Positions 26,025 through 35,354 of a stretch of DNA of 64,000 nt are shown here, one piece after another (the stretch's first letter is position 1; each line of letters opens with the position of its first letter). The translations under genes and the position numbers were made by a program. Below the pieces are notes generated by a model. It saw only the letters and a list, made by a program, of their open reading frames with translations, was not told the origin of the DNA and did not search any database. Source of the DNA: Flavobacteriaceae bacterium (lineage in GTDB: Bacteria; Bacteroidota; Bacteroidia; Flavobacteriales; Flavobacteriaceae); contig CANGTQ010000010.1 of assembly GCA_947456955.1 (NCBI GenBank), positions 1-64,000 on the forward strand, written 5' to 3'.

Positions 26025-26156
26025 ATTTCTATTTTTATCGATTTATAATTTTTGAAGTACAAAAGTATAGAGAAAAAAGATAATAGAATATAGAAGAAAG
26101 AAAATAGATGATAGAAAGCAGAAAGGAATATCCTGAAAACTAGGGAATGTGAATTT

Positions 26157-26210
26157 TAGCCCCGATAGAAGCGAGCTACCACGTAGCGCGTATAGCGGGA
26201 GTGAACGTCC
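26157..26210 (+). repeat. Dispersed intergenic element, copy A
   Basis: TAGCCCCGATAGAAGCG at the left and TATAGCGGGA plus GTGAACGTCC at the right enclose a short hairpin-forming middle (GAGCTACCACGTAGC). Three more copies lie at 48371-48420, 56880-56937 and 59539-59642. The ends are conserved while the middle varies, as expected of a structured RNA or a REP-type element. Confidence 0.6.
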
Positions 26211-26231
26211 TGAGTAAGATAAACGTTGTGC

Positions 26232-26270
26232 TACTAAAAAGAAAAACCGCCTCAATTAAGAAGCGGTTGA
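26232..26270 (-). terminator. Terminator of mscL
   Basis: On the minus strand AACCGCTT pairs with AGGCGGTT, followed by a T-rich run. It lies 25 bp after the mscL stop. Confidence 0.75.
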
Positions 26271-26294
26271 GTTAGAATATATAATGTAGCGGTA

Positions 26295-26672
26295 TTATTT
26301 TTTCAGTAAATCTCTAATTTGTGTAAGCAATTCTTCTTGGCTCGGCCCGGCTGGAGTAGCAGGTGCAGCTTCTTCTTTTTTCTTCATGCTATTAATAGAT
26401 TTTACCAAGATGAAGATAACAAAGGCAATTACTAAGAAGCTAATTACTGCAGCCAGGAACTTTCCATATAGAATTCCTCCGTCAGTTTTTAAATCGGCTA
26501 AGTTCTCCACTTGAGCTGCTTTTAAGGCTGGGTCTAATAATGCGGGAGTAATAACATCTGCAACTAATGAATTTACAATAGCGCCAAAAGCGGCTCCAAT
26601 GATAACTCCAACTGCCAAATCCATGGCATTTCCTTTTGCAATAAAGTCTTTAAATTCTGAAATCATTCCCAT
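26295..26672 (-). CDS. mscL: Large-conductance mechanosensitive channel
   Basis: MscL is an inner-membrane tension valve that releases solutes on osmotic downshock. The N-terminal amphipathic helix and first membrane helix contain FKDFIAKGNAMDLAVGVIIG, the pore region AAFGAIVNSLVADVITP, and a second membrane helix lies at about 72-95. A Lys/Glu-rich tail with a short C-terminal helix bundle (ELLTQIRDLLKK) completes it. The 125-residue length is typical. Confidence 0.96.
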   Translation of the reverse strand: MGMISEFKDFIAKGNAMDLAVGVIIGAAFGAIVNSLVADVITPALLDPALKAAQVENLADLKTDGGILYGKFLAAVISFLVIAFVIFILVKSINSMKKKEEAAPATPAGPSQEELLTQIRDLLKK

Positions 26673-26734
26673 AATTGATTTGTTTTTATTGGTTAATACA
26701 AAACTAAGGTAGCTAAATTTTTAACACTTTAAGA

Positions 26735-29179
26735 TTATTCCCTGAAAAATACCCGTTTTACTCTTTGCGAAATGCTGGTCAAAATTTCATACGGAATAGT
26801 GTTTAATTGCTTCGCCATAAAAGGGACAGTTGGGTTTTCGCCAAAAACAATTACCGTGTTTCCTTCCTTGCAATCAATGTCGGTAACGTCAACCATCAGC
26901 ATGTCCATGCAAATGCTGCCAATAATTTTTGCTTGTTTTCCATTGATAGTTACATAACCAACACCATTACCCCAACTTCTGCGGATGCCATCAGCATAGC
27001 CAATAGGAATAGTGGCAACTCTGGTACTTCTGTCAGCTATAAATCTTCTGCCATAACCTACACTTTCACCTTTATCAATAGTTCTGATTTGAGAAATAAC
27101 AGATTTCAAGGTGCCAACATTTTCTAGTTCTTTTTGTTCTTCTTCATCGTTAGAAATACCATACAAACCAATTCCTAATCGTACCATATCGTATTGTGCT
27201 TCAGGATAATTGGCAATACCCGAAGTATTTAAAATATGTCGGATGGGTTTTATGTTTAATTCAGTTTGTATTTGTGTTGACAGTTTTTCAAACAAGGCAA
27301 TTTGTGATTTTGAAAACGCATCGTGATTTAAATCGTCACTCGTTGCCATGTGTGACAAGATACTTTTAATTTGTACCGTTTCGTTTCCTTTCAGAATTTG
27401 GATTAAATCTTCCAGATTATCTTCTTCAAATCCTAATCGGTGCATTCCTGTATCGATTTTGATATGTATAGGAAAATGTTTGAGTTTCTTTTGTTCGGCA
27501 ATTTTTAAAAAAGCTTTTAATCCTTTTACAGAATAAATTTCCGGTTCTAAATGATGCTGAATAATTGCTGTAAAACTTGTAGTCTCCGGATTTAAAACCA
27601 TTATTGGAACTCTAATTCCGGCATTTTTCAACGAAATTCCTTCATCGGCGAAAGCCACACCAAGATAATCCACTTTATGATGTTCGAGTAATTTTGCAAT
27701 TTCAAAACCGCCATTACCATAGCCAAATGCTTTGACCATTACCATCATTTTGGTTTTAGGGTCTAATTTCGACTTGTAAAAAGTAAGATTATGACTGATG
27801 GCGTTGAGGTTAATTTCCAAAACTGTTTCATGGGTTTTCTCTTCAAGCATGGAAACGATTTCTTCAAAATGAAAATTACGTGCGCCTTTAATTAAAATGG
27901 TTTCATTCTCAAAATTTAGTTTTTCAAATGCATTCGTAAAATCGGATACATTTTTAAACGTAATGCAATTAATAAATTTGTTTTTGTATTGCGTAATGGT
28001 TTCACCAATTCCAATTACTCGGTTGATTTTATTTGAAATAATTAATTGAGAAACTAGTGAATACAATTCTTCATTTCCTAAACCACTTTGAAAAATATCC
28101 GACAGAATTAAAGTTTTCTTTTTATGTTGCTTTTGATTTTCTAAAAAGTCCAAAGCAATTTTCAACGATTGAAAATCAGAACTGTAACTATCATCAATCA
28201 GTGTGCAATTGTAGATGCCGTTTTTAACTTTCAACCGCATTTCTACGGGATACAACAGCGCCATTCTAGCTTGAATTACCTTATGGTTATACCCAAAATA
28301 AAGCATCACCATCATACAATGAATAGCATTTTCTATTGATGCTTGATCCTGAAAAGGAATGGTAATCGGGAAAGTATCTTCTCTGTAAGTAACATGTAAT
28401 TCAGTTACTTCACCTATATTTTTTTTGGTAATAAAAACATCAGCACTTTTATCGTCTGAACACCAGCTGAACTGTTTTATTTTTGGATTAATAAATGCAC
28501 AAATAGTTTTATTTTTATTTAAAATCAGTACGTTAACCGAAGTAAATAGCTTTAGTTTTTCTTTAATTTTTTCCGCAACGCTTGAAAATCCTTCATCATG
28601 AGCCGATCCAATATTGGATAAAATTCCAATTGTGGGTTGAATTATTTTTTGTAATTTATCCATTTCATGCATTTGAGAAATACCGGCTTCAAAAATGCCA
28701 AGATTGTGCTTTTCATTGATTCCCAAAATTGAAAGAGGTACACCAACTTGTGAGTTATAACTTTTTGGACTTCGAATGATATTATAATCAGGACTTAAAA
28801 GAAAATTCAGCCATTCTTTGATGATGGTTTTTCCGTTGCTTCCCGTTATTCCAATAATAGGGAAGTCAAACTGACTTCGATAATATGCTGCAAACTTTTG
28901 TAAGGCGTCTAAAGTATCTTCAACGATTAAAAATTTAGCCTTAAGTTCTAATCCTTCAGGTATTTTCCTCACTACAAAATGAGAAACTCCTTTTGCAATA
29001 AGTTCCTCAATAAATAAGTGTCCATCATGATTAGGCCCATAAAGAGCAAAGAACAAAGTGTTTTCATCATTTTGCAACGAACGGCTATCAATGGAAATAG
29101 AATCAACAATAGCAGTTTCATTTTGTCCAACCCATTGGGCTTTGATGATTGAGACAATATTTCGGATGGTTAGTATCAA
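26735..29179 (-). CDS. Bifunctional MurF ligase / alanine racemase
   Basis: Residues 1 to about 450 are MurF, which adds D-Ala-D-Ala to the UDP-MurNAc tripeptide; the ATP loop GITGSNGKT is at 110-118. Residues about 455-814 are a PLP alanine racemase that makes D-alanine, with the cofactor lysine Lys483 in MVMVKAFGYGNGG and a Tyr-containing VGYGRRFIAD and IPIGYADGIRRSW. The fusion couples making D-alanine to using its dipeptide and is a known arrangement in Bacteroidota. The N-terminal MurF region lacks some consensus positions but the P-loop is intact. It lies 9 bp after tdk. Confidence 0.93.
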   Translation of the reverse strand: MILTIRNIVSIIKAQWVGQNETAIVDSISIDSRSLQNDENTLFFALYGPNHDGHLFIEELIAKGVSHFVVRKIPEGLELKAKFLIVEDTLDALQKFAAYYRSQFDFPIIGITGSNGKTIIKEWLNFLLSPDYNIIRSPKSYNSQVGVPLSILGINEKHNLGIFEAGISQMHEMDKLQKIIQPTIGILSNIGSAHDEGFSSVAEKIKEKLKLFTSVNVLILNKNKTICAFINPKIKQFSWCSDDKSADVFITKKNIGEVTELHVTYREDTFPITIPFQDQASIENAIHCMMVMLYFGYNHKVIQARMALLYPVEMRLKVKNGIYNCTLIDDSYSSDFQSLKIALDFLENQKQHKKKTLILSDIFQSGLGNEELYSLVSQLIISNKINRVIGIGETITQYKNKFINCITFKNVSDFTNAFEKLNFENETILIKGARNFHFEEIVSMLEEKTHETVLEINLNAISHNLTFYKSKLDPKTKMMVMVKAFGYGNGGFEIAKLLEHHKVDYLGVAFADEGISLKNAGIRVPIMVLNPETTSFTAIIQHHLEPEIYSVKGLKAFLKIAEQKKLKHFPIHIKIDTGMHRLGFEEDNLEDLIQILKGNETVQIKSILSHMATSDDLNHDAFSKSQIALFEKLSTQIQTELNIKPIRHILNTSGIANYPEAQYDMVRLGIGLYGISNDEEEQKELENVGTLKSVISQIRTIDKGESVGYGRRFIADRSTRVATIPIGYADGIRRSWGNGVGYVTINGKQAKIIGSICMDMLMVDVTDIDCKEGNTVIVFGENPTVPFMAKQLNTIPYEILTSISQRVKRVFFRE

Positions 29180-29188
29180 GTGGTGGAT

Positions 29189-29836
29189 TTATTTTTGCTT
29201 CGCCAATTCGCTTGCGCTCGGGTCGTCTGATAAATGTTCTGGGTCTTTCACAATCATATTTTGACGGATTGCGTTAAAGTATGCGGCCCTACTCAATGGT
29301 TCATATTCTTCAGTTTCTCCAAGCATGACTAATTTATCGTTGTCATTTTTTCTAAAACTATAATGTGCTAGGTTTCCTGTATGCGTACAAACAGCATGAA
29401 CTTTGGTTACATATTCTGCAGTTGCCATTAAGGCTGGCATTGGTCCAAACGGATTTCCTTTAAAATCCATATCCAATCCTGCCACAATCACTCGAATACC
29501 CGAATTGGCTAAATCGTTACAAACAGCAACAATTTCATCATCAAAAAATTGTGCTTCATCAATTCCGACCACATCACAACCTTGAGCCAAAATTCGGATG
29601 TTAGCTGCTGCAGGTACTGGTGTCGAACGAATTTCGTTTTTATTGTGGGAAACTACCATTTCTTCATTATATCGCGTATCGATAGAAGGTTTGAAAATTT
29701 CTACTTTTTGTTTAGCGAATTGCGCTCTTTTCAATCTTCGGATGAGTTCTTCAGTTTTACCCGAAAACATCGAACCGCAGATGACTTCAATCCAACCAAA
29801 TTGTTCTTTATGATTTACTGTATTTTCGAGAAACAT
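29189..29836 (-). CDS. tdk: Thymidine kinase, type II
   Basis: Tdk phosphorylates thymidine in the salvage pathway. The P-loop GSMFSGKT is at 21-28 and the Mg-binding DEAQFF near 101-106. In the lasso region [14 protein letters not shown] keeps one cysteine where many homologues have CxxC, so zinc binding may differ. The protein ends with [12 protein letters not shown]. These last residues are encoded by a dispersed repeat (29197-29225) and are probably an added tail not in the ancestral enzyme. The gene runs into murF-alr after 9 bp. Confidence 0.94.
   Translation of the reverse strand: MFLENTVNHKEQFGWIEVICGSMFSGKTEELIRRLKRAQFAKQKVEIFKPSIDTRYNEEMVVSHNKNEIRSTPVPAAANIRILAQGCDVVGIDEAQFFDDEIVAVCNDLANSGIRVIVAGLDMDFKGNPFGPMPALMATAEYVTKVHAVCTHTGNLAHYSFRKNDNDKLVMLGETEEYEPLSRAAYFNAIRQNMIVKDPEHLSDDPSASELAKQK
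29197..29225. repeat. Short dispersed palindromic repeat, copy 3, coding the Tdk C-terminus
   Basis: On the minus strand CCGAGCGCAAGCGAATTGG then CGAAGCAAAA encodes [10 protein letters not shown] just before the tdk stop. It matches the copy in the acidic protein gene at about 23 of 29 positions. Confidence 0.6.
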
Positions 29837-30118
29837 TTTGTATTTTTCTTGCGCTAAAAATGAATAGTTTTTATTACTTTGTAACGAAAATAAACCGGCT
29901 TAAAATTTTCTTAGTTTTACGTCGATTCAAATGTAAAAAATTTTAACCAAGGTTACTTCTTCCATAGGCAAAATAAATGACCAGAAGAAAATTATTTAAT
30001 ATGATTACTGAATTCCATAATATTTTAAAAGGTATGAAATCGCCAGCAGAAGTAAATTCAAATTAAAATAAAGTTATAGCGATTGCATATCAACTAAAAA
30101 ATCAATAAAATCTTCTAT
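29837..30118. other. Divergent intergenic region between tdk and the acidic protein gene
   Basis: This spacer should hold the promoters of both divergent genes, but no clean TAnnTTTG box pair is visible (ATTACTTTG at about 29873-29881 is the closest). A possible 29-codon frame at 29977-30066 (MTRRKLFNMITEFHNILKGM and on) has no supporting evidence beyond being open. Confidence 0.4.
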
Positions 30119-31048
30119 ATGAAAAAAAGATTAGAATCCGAATTAATCAGCATTGCACACCGAATTTTAAAGCTAAAAAACAAGTCGGAAGTCGATCAAT
30201 TGTATAAAGAATCACAAAAATTATACGAAACATTGTCGGTGTTGAAATTCTATCAGGACAATTTTGAATCGGTAAAATCTGATGTAGACGAAGTTGTTTT
30301 AGAAGAAAAGCTCAAACAATCCCATGAAGTGGAAATAGCTCCAGTTTTAGTAGCGGAAGTTAACGAAGAAGATGTTGAACCAATTGCTGAAGTTGAAGCA
30401 GCACCGGAAATTGAGGAAGAAGTCGAAGAGCAAACAGAATCTGAAGAGGCCCCTAGCGATAGCGAACTGGCGGAGCAAAGTGTCGTTTCGGAAGCACCGG
30501 AAGTAGTTATAGAAGAACAATCAATAGATGAAGAAGAGCCAATTGCCAAAGAAGAATCTGCTTTTAAACCTATTTTTGAATTAGAAACGGAAGAGGAGGA
30601 TCAAGAGCAGCAAGATATTCCGGCAGAAGTTGCTTTTGAGTCACAACCTGAAGAGAAACTAGAAGATCATATTGGTAAGTATACTGAACCGGTTTTTGTA
30701 AAAACAAATGAAGTGTCATTATTTACTTCTGACTCGAGCGAAACCGAAGAGGCCAAGCAAACTGTTGGGGAAGAAGTAAAGGAAGAACCAAAAACAGACG
30801 CATTTAATGAGATGACAACAAAATCTATCGCTATTGGATTGAACGACCGAATTGGTTTTGTACAACATCTTTTTAACGATAGCAACGAAGATTTTAATCG
30901 TGTGATTTCGCAATTGAACACGTTTGACACCTTTGAAGAAGCCAAAAATTTTATCAACGAAATGGTACTTCCGGATTATAACTATTGGGTTGGTGAAGAA
31001 GATTATATCGAACGCTTTATGGAAATTGTTGAGAAGAAATTCTCTTAA
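30119..31048 (+). CDS. Acidic hypothetical protein with conserved C-terminal helical region
   Basis: Residues 1-50 are a predicted helical N-terminus (ELISIAHRILKLKNKSEVDQ). Residues about 60-235 are extremely Glu-rich and probably disordered. Residues about 240-309 form a compact helical end (DRIGFVQHLFNDSNEDFNRV, then FEEAKNFINEMVLPDYNYW). Similar architectures occur in Bacteroidota as uncharacterised proteins. No catalytic motif is seen. Residues 110-119 (PSDSELAEQS) are encoded by a dispersed repeat inserted in frame. It is followed by a 20-bp perfect inverted repeat. Confidence 0.7.
   Translation: MKKRLESELISIAHRILKLKNKSEVDQLYKESQKLYETLSVLKFYQDNFESVKSDVDEVVLEEKLKQSHEVEIAPVLVAEVNEEDVEPIAEVEAAPEIEEEVEEQTESEEAPSDSELAEQSVVSEAPEVVIEEQSIDEEEPIAKEESAFKPIFELETEEEDQEQQDIPAEVAFESQPEEKLEDHIGKYTEPVFVKTNEVSLFTSDSSETEEAKQTVGEEVKEEPKTDAFNEMTTKSIAIGLNDRIGFVQHLFNDSNEDFNRVISQLNTFDTFEEAKNFINEMVLPDYNYWVGEEDYIERFMEIVEKKFS
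30446..30476. repeat. Short dispersed palindromic repeat, copy 4, inside the acidic protein gene
   Basis: CCTAGCGATAGCGAACTGG then CGGAGCAAAG is read in frame as PSDSELAEQS. The sequence and frame match those of the Tdk tail ([10 protein letters not shown]). Confidence 0.6.
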
Positions 31049-31052
31049 ATAG

Positions 31053-31103
31053 AACACAGATTAGCACAGATTTAATTTGTGTTAATCTGTGCTAATCTGT
31101 GTT
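31053..31103. repeat. Perfect 20-bp inverted repeat between the acidic protein gene and rsmI
   Basis: AACACAGATTAGCACAGATT at 31053-31072 is mirrored by AATCTGTGCTAATCTGTGTT at 31084-31103 with an 11-base spacer. It lacks a following T run longer than three, so it is not a classical terminator, though it may reduce read-through into rsmI. Confidence 0.75.
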
Positions 31104-31122
31104 TATAATTTGTGTTTTTTCT

Positions 31123-31827
31123 ATGTCAAAATTATATATAGTTCCAACGCCAATTGGCAATCTTGAAGACATGACTTTCAGAGCCATTCGCGTTTTGAAG
31201 GAAGTCGATTTGATCTTGGCCGAAGACACGCGAACCAGCGGGAAACTCCTAAAACATTTTGAAATTTCCACACACATGCATAGCCATCATATGCACAATG
31301 AGCACAAAACGGTTGAAAATTTAATTTCGCGTTTAAAAGGCGGTGAAACCATTGCGCTAATTTCTGATGCAGGAACTCCGGCGATTTCTGACCCCGGTTT
31401 TTTACTAACGCGTGCTTGTGTTGAAAATAATATTGAAGTCGATTGTTTGCCCGGCGCAACAGCTTTTGTTCCGGCATTGGTAAATAGTGGTTTGCCCAAC
31501 GACCGATTTGTATTTGAAGGTTTTTTGCCTGAAAAAAAAGGAAGACAAACCCGATATTTGTTATTAGCCGAAGAAACCCGAACAATGATTTTCTATGTTT
31601 CACCTCATAAACTAACGAAAACTTTAGCCGAATTTGTGCAGTATTTTGGAGCTGACAGACAAGTTTCAGTTTCACGGGAATTATCAAAATTACATGAAGA
31701 AACCATTCGCGGAACTGCTACAGAAGTACTAAAACATTTTGAATCAAAACCACCTAAAGGAGAAATAGTAGCTGTGGTTGAAGGCAAGAATAAAGAGAAT
31801 AGAACAAAGAAAATAGACACGGAATAA
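31123..31827 (+). CDS. rsmI: 16S rRNA (cytidine(1402)-2'-O)-methyltransferase
   Basis: RsmI methylates the 2'-hydroxyl of C1402 in the 16S rRNA decoding centre using SAM. The frame is open from 31099, but ATG at 31123 starts the conserved MSKLYIVPTPIGNLEDMTFR and is chosen. Further family marks are AEDTRTSGKLLKHF, ALISDAGTPAISDPGF and VDCLPGATAFVPALVNSGL. At 234 residues it is typical for Bacteroidota. Confidence 0.94.
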   Translation: MSKLYIVPTPIGNLEDMTFRAIRVLKEVDLILAEDTRTSGKLLKHFEISTHMHSHHMHNEHKTVENLISRLKGGETIALISDAGTPAISDPGFLLTRACVENNIEVDCLPGATAFVPALVNSGLPNDRFVFEGFLPEKKGRQTRYLLLAEETRTMIFYVSPHKLTKTLAEFVQYFGADRQVSVSRELSKLHEETIRGTATEVLKHFESKPPKGEIVAVVEGKNKENRTKKIDTE

Positions 31828-31870
31828 TTATTCTAGTCTATATTCTATTACCTATATTCTTTTCTCTTTT

Positions 31871-33490
31871 TTAAACTTCCAAATCCACAAAAGAAAACGA
31901 ATTTCCACTAAACAAACCTTTATCCGATAATTTCAAATCCGGAATTACCAATAAAGCCATAAACGAAAGTGTCATAAATGGGGCTTTCAAACTACTACCC
32001 AATTCCTTTGCCATCGCATCAATTTCTTGATACAAACGTCCTGCTTCCCAACCATTTTGGTCGCTCATGATTCCCGCAACAGGTAAGGCCAAAGATTTTT
32101 TATCATTGCCATTCACAGCGCAAATTCCACCAGTATTGCCAATTATTAAATTTACAGCACTCAAAATCTCTTCGTCAGATGTTCCGACTACCACAATGTT
32201 ATGACAATCGTGTGCCACTGAACTCGCAATCGCACCTTTTTTCAAACCAAAGTTTTTAATGAAAGCAATTGCTGGCGGAGCATTTTCGTAGCGGTTGACA
32301 ACCGCCATTTTCAGGATGTCGTTTTCAGTATCAGAAACGATTTTTCCGTTTTCGATTTTTGGTTTGTGATGAATTTCATTTGTTATTAATTGTCCTTCTA
32401 AAGCTTCAATAACTCTGATTTTTGAAGCTGAACTGCTAATATCGAACTCAATAATCTGTTTTTTGGTAGTGTTGAAATTATTAGGTTTTTCAAAATCGAC
32501 ATCTTTTACAAAGGATTTTCCGTTTTCGGCAACGAGCTCTCCATCGATATAGGTTTGCAGTACTTTGAAATGGGTTAAATCTTCTACCACAATAAAATCA
32601 GCAGCATCGTTTTTTTGCAATAACCCAATGTTCATTTTATAATGTTTTACCGGATTGATACAAGCCATCTGCAATATTTTGAATAAGTCAAAACCTTTGG
32701 CAACCGCTCTGGCGCAAAGCAAATTAATATGGCCAACAATCAAATCGTCTGGATGTTTGTCGTCAGAACAAAACATCATATTTGAATAATTTTCTGGAAG
32801 CAAATCGATTAAAGCTTCAAAGTTTTTTGCCGCGCTTCCTTCACGAATTAGCACTTTCATTCCAAATGATAATTTTTCAGCGGCTTCATCATAGGTAAAA
32901 CATTCGTGGTCTGTTGAAATTCCCGCAGCAATATATTTTTCGATAGGAGCGCCTCTTAATCCAGGTGCATGTCCATCAACTGGTTTGTTGAAATGTTTTG
33001 CCCAGGCAATTTTTTTCAAAACTTCTTCGTCATCAAACAAAACACCGGGATAATTCATCATTTCGGACAGATAATAAATATCGGGTAATGCCATTAATTC
33101 CTTAATTTGTTCCGAATCTATCACAGCGCCGGCGGTTTCGAAAAACGTTGCAGGAACACAGGATGGTGCGCCAAAATGAAACTTAAACGGCACTTTTTTA
33201 CCATTGTCAATCATGTAATGCACACCATCTTTCCCTAAAACATTGGCAATTTCATGCGGGTCAGAAATCGTACCAACTGTTCCGTGTAAAACCGCAATCT
33301 TGGCAAATTCAGAAGGCACGAGCATAGAGCTTTCAATATGAATGTGCGCATCAACAAAACCCGGAAGAATATAGGTTTTGACGTTGTGTGCTGCCTCAAT
33401 TATGGAAGTAATTTTACCATTTTCAATAGTAATTTCTCCCGAATATATTTTGCGATTTGGTATGTCTACGATTTGACCTTGAATTTGCAT
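31871..33490 (-). CDS. ade: Adenine deaminase
   Basis: Ade hydrolyses adenine to hypoxanthine and ammonia. The amidohydrolase metal site is opened by [15 protein letters not shown] (about 49-63), with DGHAPGLRG near 171 and CSDDKHPDD near 241. The C-terminal region has [12 protein letters not shown] and GGICAVN, typical of the bacterial adenine deaminase family. The 539-residue length is standard. It is divergent from recJ with 137 bp between. Confidence 0.93.
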   Translation of the reverse strand: MQIQGQIVDIPNRKIYSGEITIENGKITSIIEAAHNVKTYILPGFVDAHIHIESSMLVPSEFAKIAVLHGTVGTISDPHEIANVLGKDGVHYMIDNGKKVPFKFHFGAPSCVPATFFETAGAVIDSEQIKELMALPDIYYLSEMMNYPGVLFDDEEVLKKIAWAKHFNKPVDGHAPGLRGAPIEKYIAAGISTDHECFTYDEAAEKLSFGMKVLIREGSAAKNFEALIDLLPENYSNMMFCSDDKHPDDLIVGHINLLCARAVAKGFDLFKILQMACINPVKHYKMNIGLLQKNDAADFIVVEDLTHFKVLQTYIDGELVAENGKSFVKDVDFEKPNNFNTTKKQIIEFDISSSASKIRVIEALEGQLITNEIHHKPKIENGKIVSDTENDILKMAVVNRYENAPPAIAFIKNFGLKKGAIASSVAHDCHNIVVVGTSDEEILSAVNLIIGNTGGICAVNGNDKKSLALPVAGIMSDQNGWEAGRLYQEIDAMAKELGSSLKAPFMTLSFMALLVIPDLKLSDKGLFSGNSFSFVDLEV

Positions 33491-33627
33491 GGCTACTGTT
33501 TTTATGTCTCAAAAGTAGCGAATATTGTTTTAGTTTTTACTTAAAAAATATACACTAAAACTATATCATATGTTTTAGTCTTTCCTGTATTTTTGTTTCA
33601 CTAACTTCGTAAATCGTACTTCAAATT

Positions 33628-35346
33628 ATGCGCTGGACACTCAAACCAAAACCATCTTCCGAAAAAGTAAATACTTTGGCAACCCAATTAAAGGTGCATG
33701 AGCTGATTGCTACACTTTTGGTGCAGCGCGGTATTGAAACATTTGAACAGGCGCGGCAGTTTTTCCGCCCGAGTTTAGATGATTTGCACAATCCGTATCT
33801 GATGAAAGATATGGATAAAGCGGTTGTCCGAATTGAAAGTGCGATTGCTAACGGAGAAAATATTTTAGTTTTTGGAGATTATGATGTCGATGGGACAACA
33901 GCGGTTTCGCTGGTTTCTTCGTATCTGAAAAGTTATTATCCGAATGTCGCAACTTACATCCCTGATCGTTATGATGAAGGTTATGGTATTTCTTTTAAAG
34001 GAATAGACTTTGCGGATGACAACGGTTTTACTCTAATTATTGCGCTGGATTGCGGCATAAAATCTGTTGATCATATCGCTTACGCAAATGAAAGAAATAT
34101 CGATTTTATTATTTGTGACCACCATAGACCGGGCAATGAATTGCCAAATGCGGTTGCAATTCTTGATCCAAAAAGAGAAGATTGTTCCTATCCGTATGAC
34201 GAATTGTGTGGTTGTGGAATCGGTTTTAAATTGATTCAGGCATTAGGAGAAAATAGAAACCAAACGATAGACAATTTACTGATTTACCTAGATTTAGTAG
34301 CAACAGCAATTGCAGCTGATATCGTTCCGATGACGGGTGAAAATAGGATTTTAGCCAAATTTGGCTTGGAAGTAATTAATACTAATCCGCGTCCGGGAAT
34401 TAAAGCATTGGTACAAAATGTAAAAAAGAAAGTTTTAACAATTACCGATGTTGTTTTCATTATTGCTCCACGAATAAATGCTGCCGGAAGAATAAAACAC
34501 GGTAACGAAGCAGTAGCATTATTAACAGAATACGATTTTGACCAAGCTGAAAAATTTGCTTCTGAAATAGAACAACACAATTCCGACAGAAAAGATTTAG
34601 ACAAGCAAATCACAATTGAAGCGCTAGACCAGATAGAAATAAATGAGGAAACCGATAAATTTACAACTGTAGTTTACAATGAAAACTGGCACAAAGGCGT
34701 CATCGGAATTGTAGCATCGCGCTTGATAGAAACGTATTACCGTCCGACGATTGTCTTTACCAAAAGTGGTGATAAATTGGCAGCATCGGCACGTTCGGTA
34801 AAAGAATTTGATATTTATAATGCGTTGGAAGCAAGTTCCGATCACCTCGAACAATTTGGCGGACATATGTATGCTGCAGGAATGACTTTAAAAGAAGAGA
34901 ATTATCAGAAATTTAAAAATGCCTTTGAAAAAGTTGTTTCCGAAACGATTCACCCCGATTTGTTAACTCCGGAAATTTTGATTGATGCCGAAATTAATTT
35001 AACGGATATCAATGAAAAGTTAGTTCGATTATTAAATCAGTTTGAACCATTTGGTCCGCAAAACATGACACCAACTTTTATGAGCAAAAACCTAAAAGAT
35101 ACCGGTTATGCCAAGCAATTAGGTAAAGATGAAGAGCATTTAAAACTTTACATAAAGCAAAACAACTCAGAAGAATTAGCTTCGCTCGATTCGGCTGCGC
35201 CACGGGTTGACGCCATTGGCTTTGGATTAGGTAATAAATTACAATTGGTAAAAAACCAAAAATCGTTTGATGCCGTTTATTGCATTGATGAAAACGAATT
35301 CAATGGCAATGTTACTTTGCAGTTAAGGTTAAAGGATTTGAGGTAG
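33628..35346 (+). CDS. recJ: Single-stranded-DNA-specific exonuclease RecJ
   Basis: RecJ degrades single-stranded DNA 5' to 3' in recombination and repair. The DHH domain has GDYDVDG at 83-89, ALDCGIKS near 144 and the DHH motif at 164-166 (CDHHRPG). The DHHA1 domain follows with GVIGIVASRL and GGHMYAAGM, then an OB-like C-terminal domain. At residues about 514-528 the stretch SEELASLDSAAPRVD interrupts a conserved C-terminal region and is encoded by a dispersed repeat, so it is probably an in-frame insertion. At 572 residues it is otherwise standard. Confidence 0.94.
   Translation: MRWTLKPKPSSEKVNTLATQLKVHELIATLLVQRGIETFEQARQFFRPSLDDLHNPYLMKDMDKAVVRIESAIANGENILVFGDYDVDGTTAVSLVSSYLKSYYPNVATYIPDRYDEGYGISFKGIDFADDNGFTLIIALDCGIKSVDHIAYANERNIDFIICDHHRPGNELPNAVAILDPKREDCSYPYDELCGCGIGFKLIQALGENRNQTIDNLLIYLDLVATAIAADIVPMTGENRILAKFGLEVINTNPRPGIKALVQNVKKKVLTITDVVFIIAPRINAAGRIKHGNEAVALLTEYDFDQAEKFASEIEQHNSDRKDLDKQITIEALDQIEINEETDKFTTVVYNENWHKGVIGIVASRLIETYYRPTIVFTKSGDKLAASARSVKEFDIYNALEASSDHLEQFGGHMYAAGMTLKEENYQKFKNAFEKVVSETIHPDLLTPEILIDAEINLTDINEKLVRLLNQFEPFGPQNMTPTFMSKNLKDTGYAKQLGKDEEHLKLYIKQNNSEELASLDSAAPRVDAIGFGLGNKLQLVKNQKSFDAVYCIDENEFNGNVTLQLRLKDLR
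35170..35209. repeat. Short dispersed palindromic repeat, copy 5, inside recJ
   Basis: On the minus strand GTGGCGCAGCCGAATCGAG then CGAAGC matches the copy after fabH (GAGGCGCAGCCGAACT). In recJ it is read on the opposite strand as ELASLDSAAPRV. Confidence 0.45.
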
Positions 35347-35354
35347 ATTTTTTT

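Noticed and set aside
26043-26255. A 70-codon minus-strand frame between asd and mscL
   Set aside because: It lies in spacer DNA and through intergenic element copy A; the peptide is low complexity with no family resemblance.
29977-30066. A 29-codon frame upstream of the acidic protein gene
   Set aside because: It is open and starts with ATG, but nothing else supports translation, so it is only mentioned in the spacer entry.
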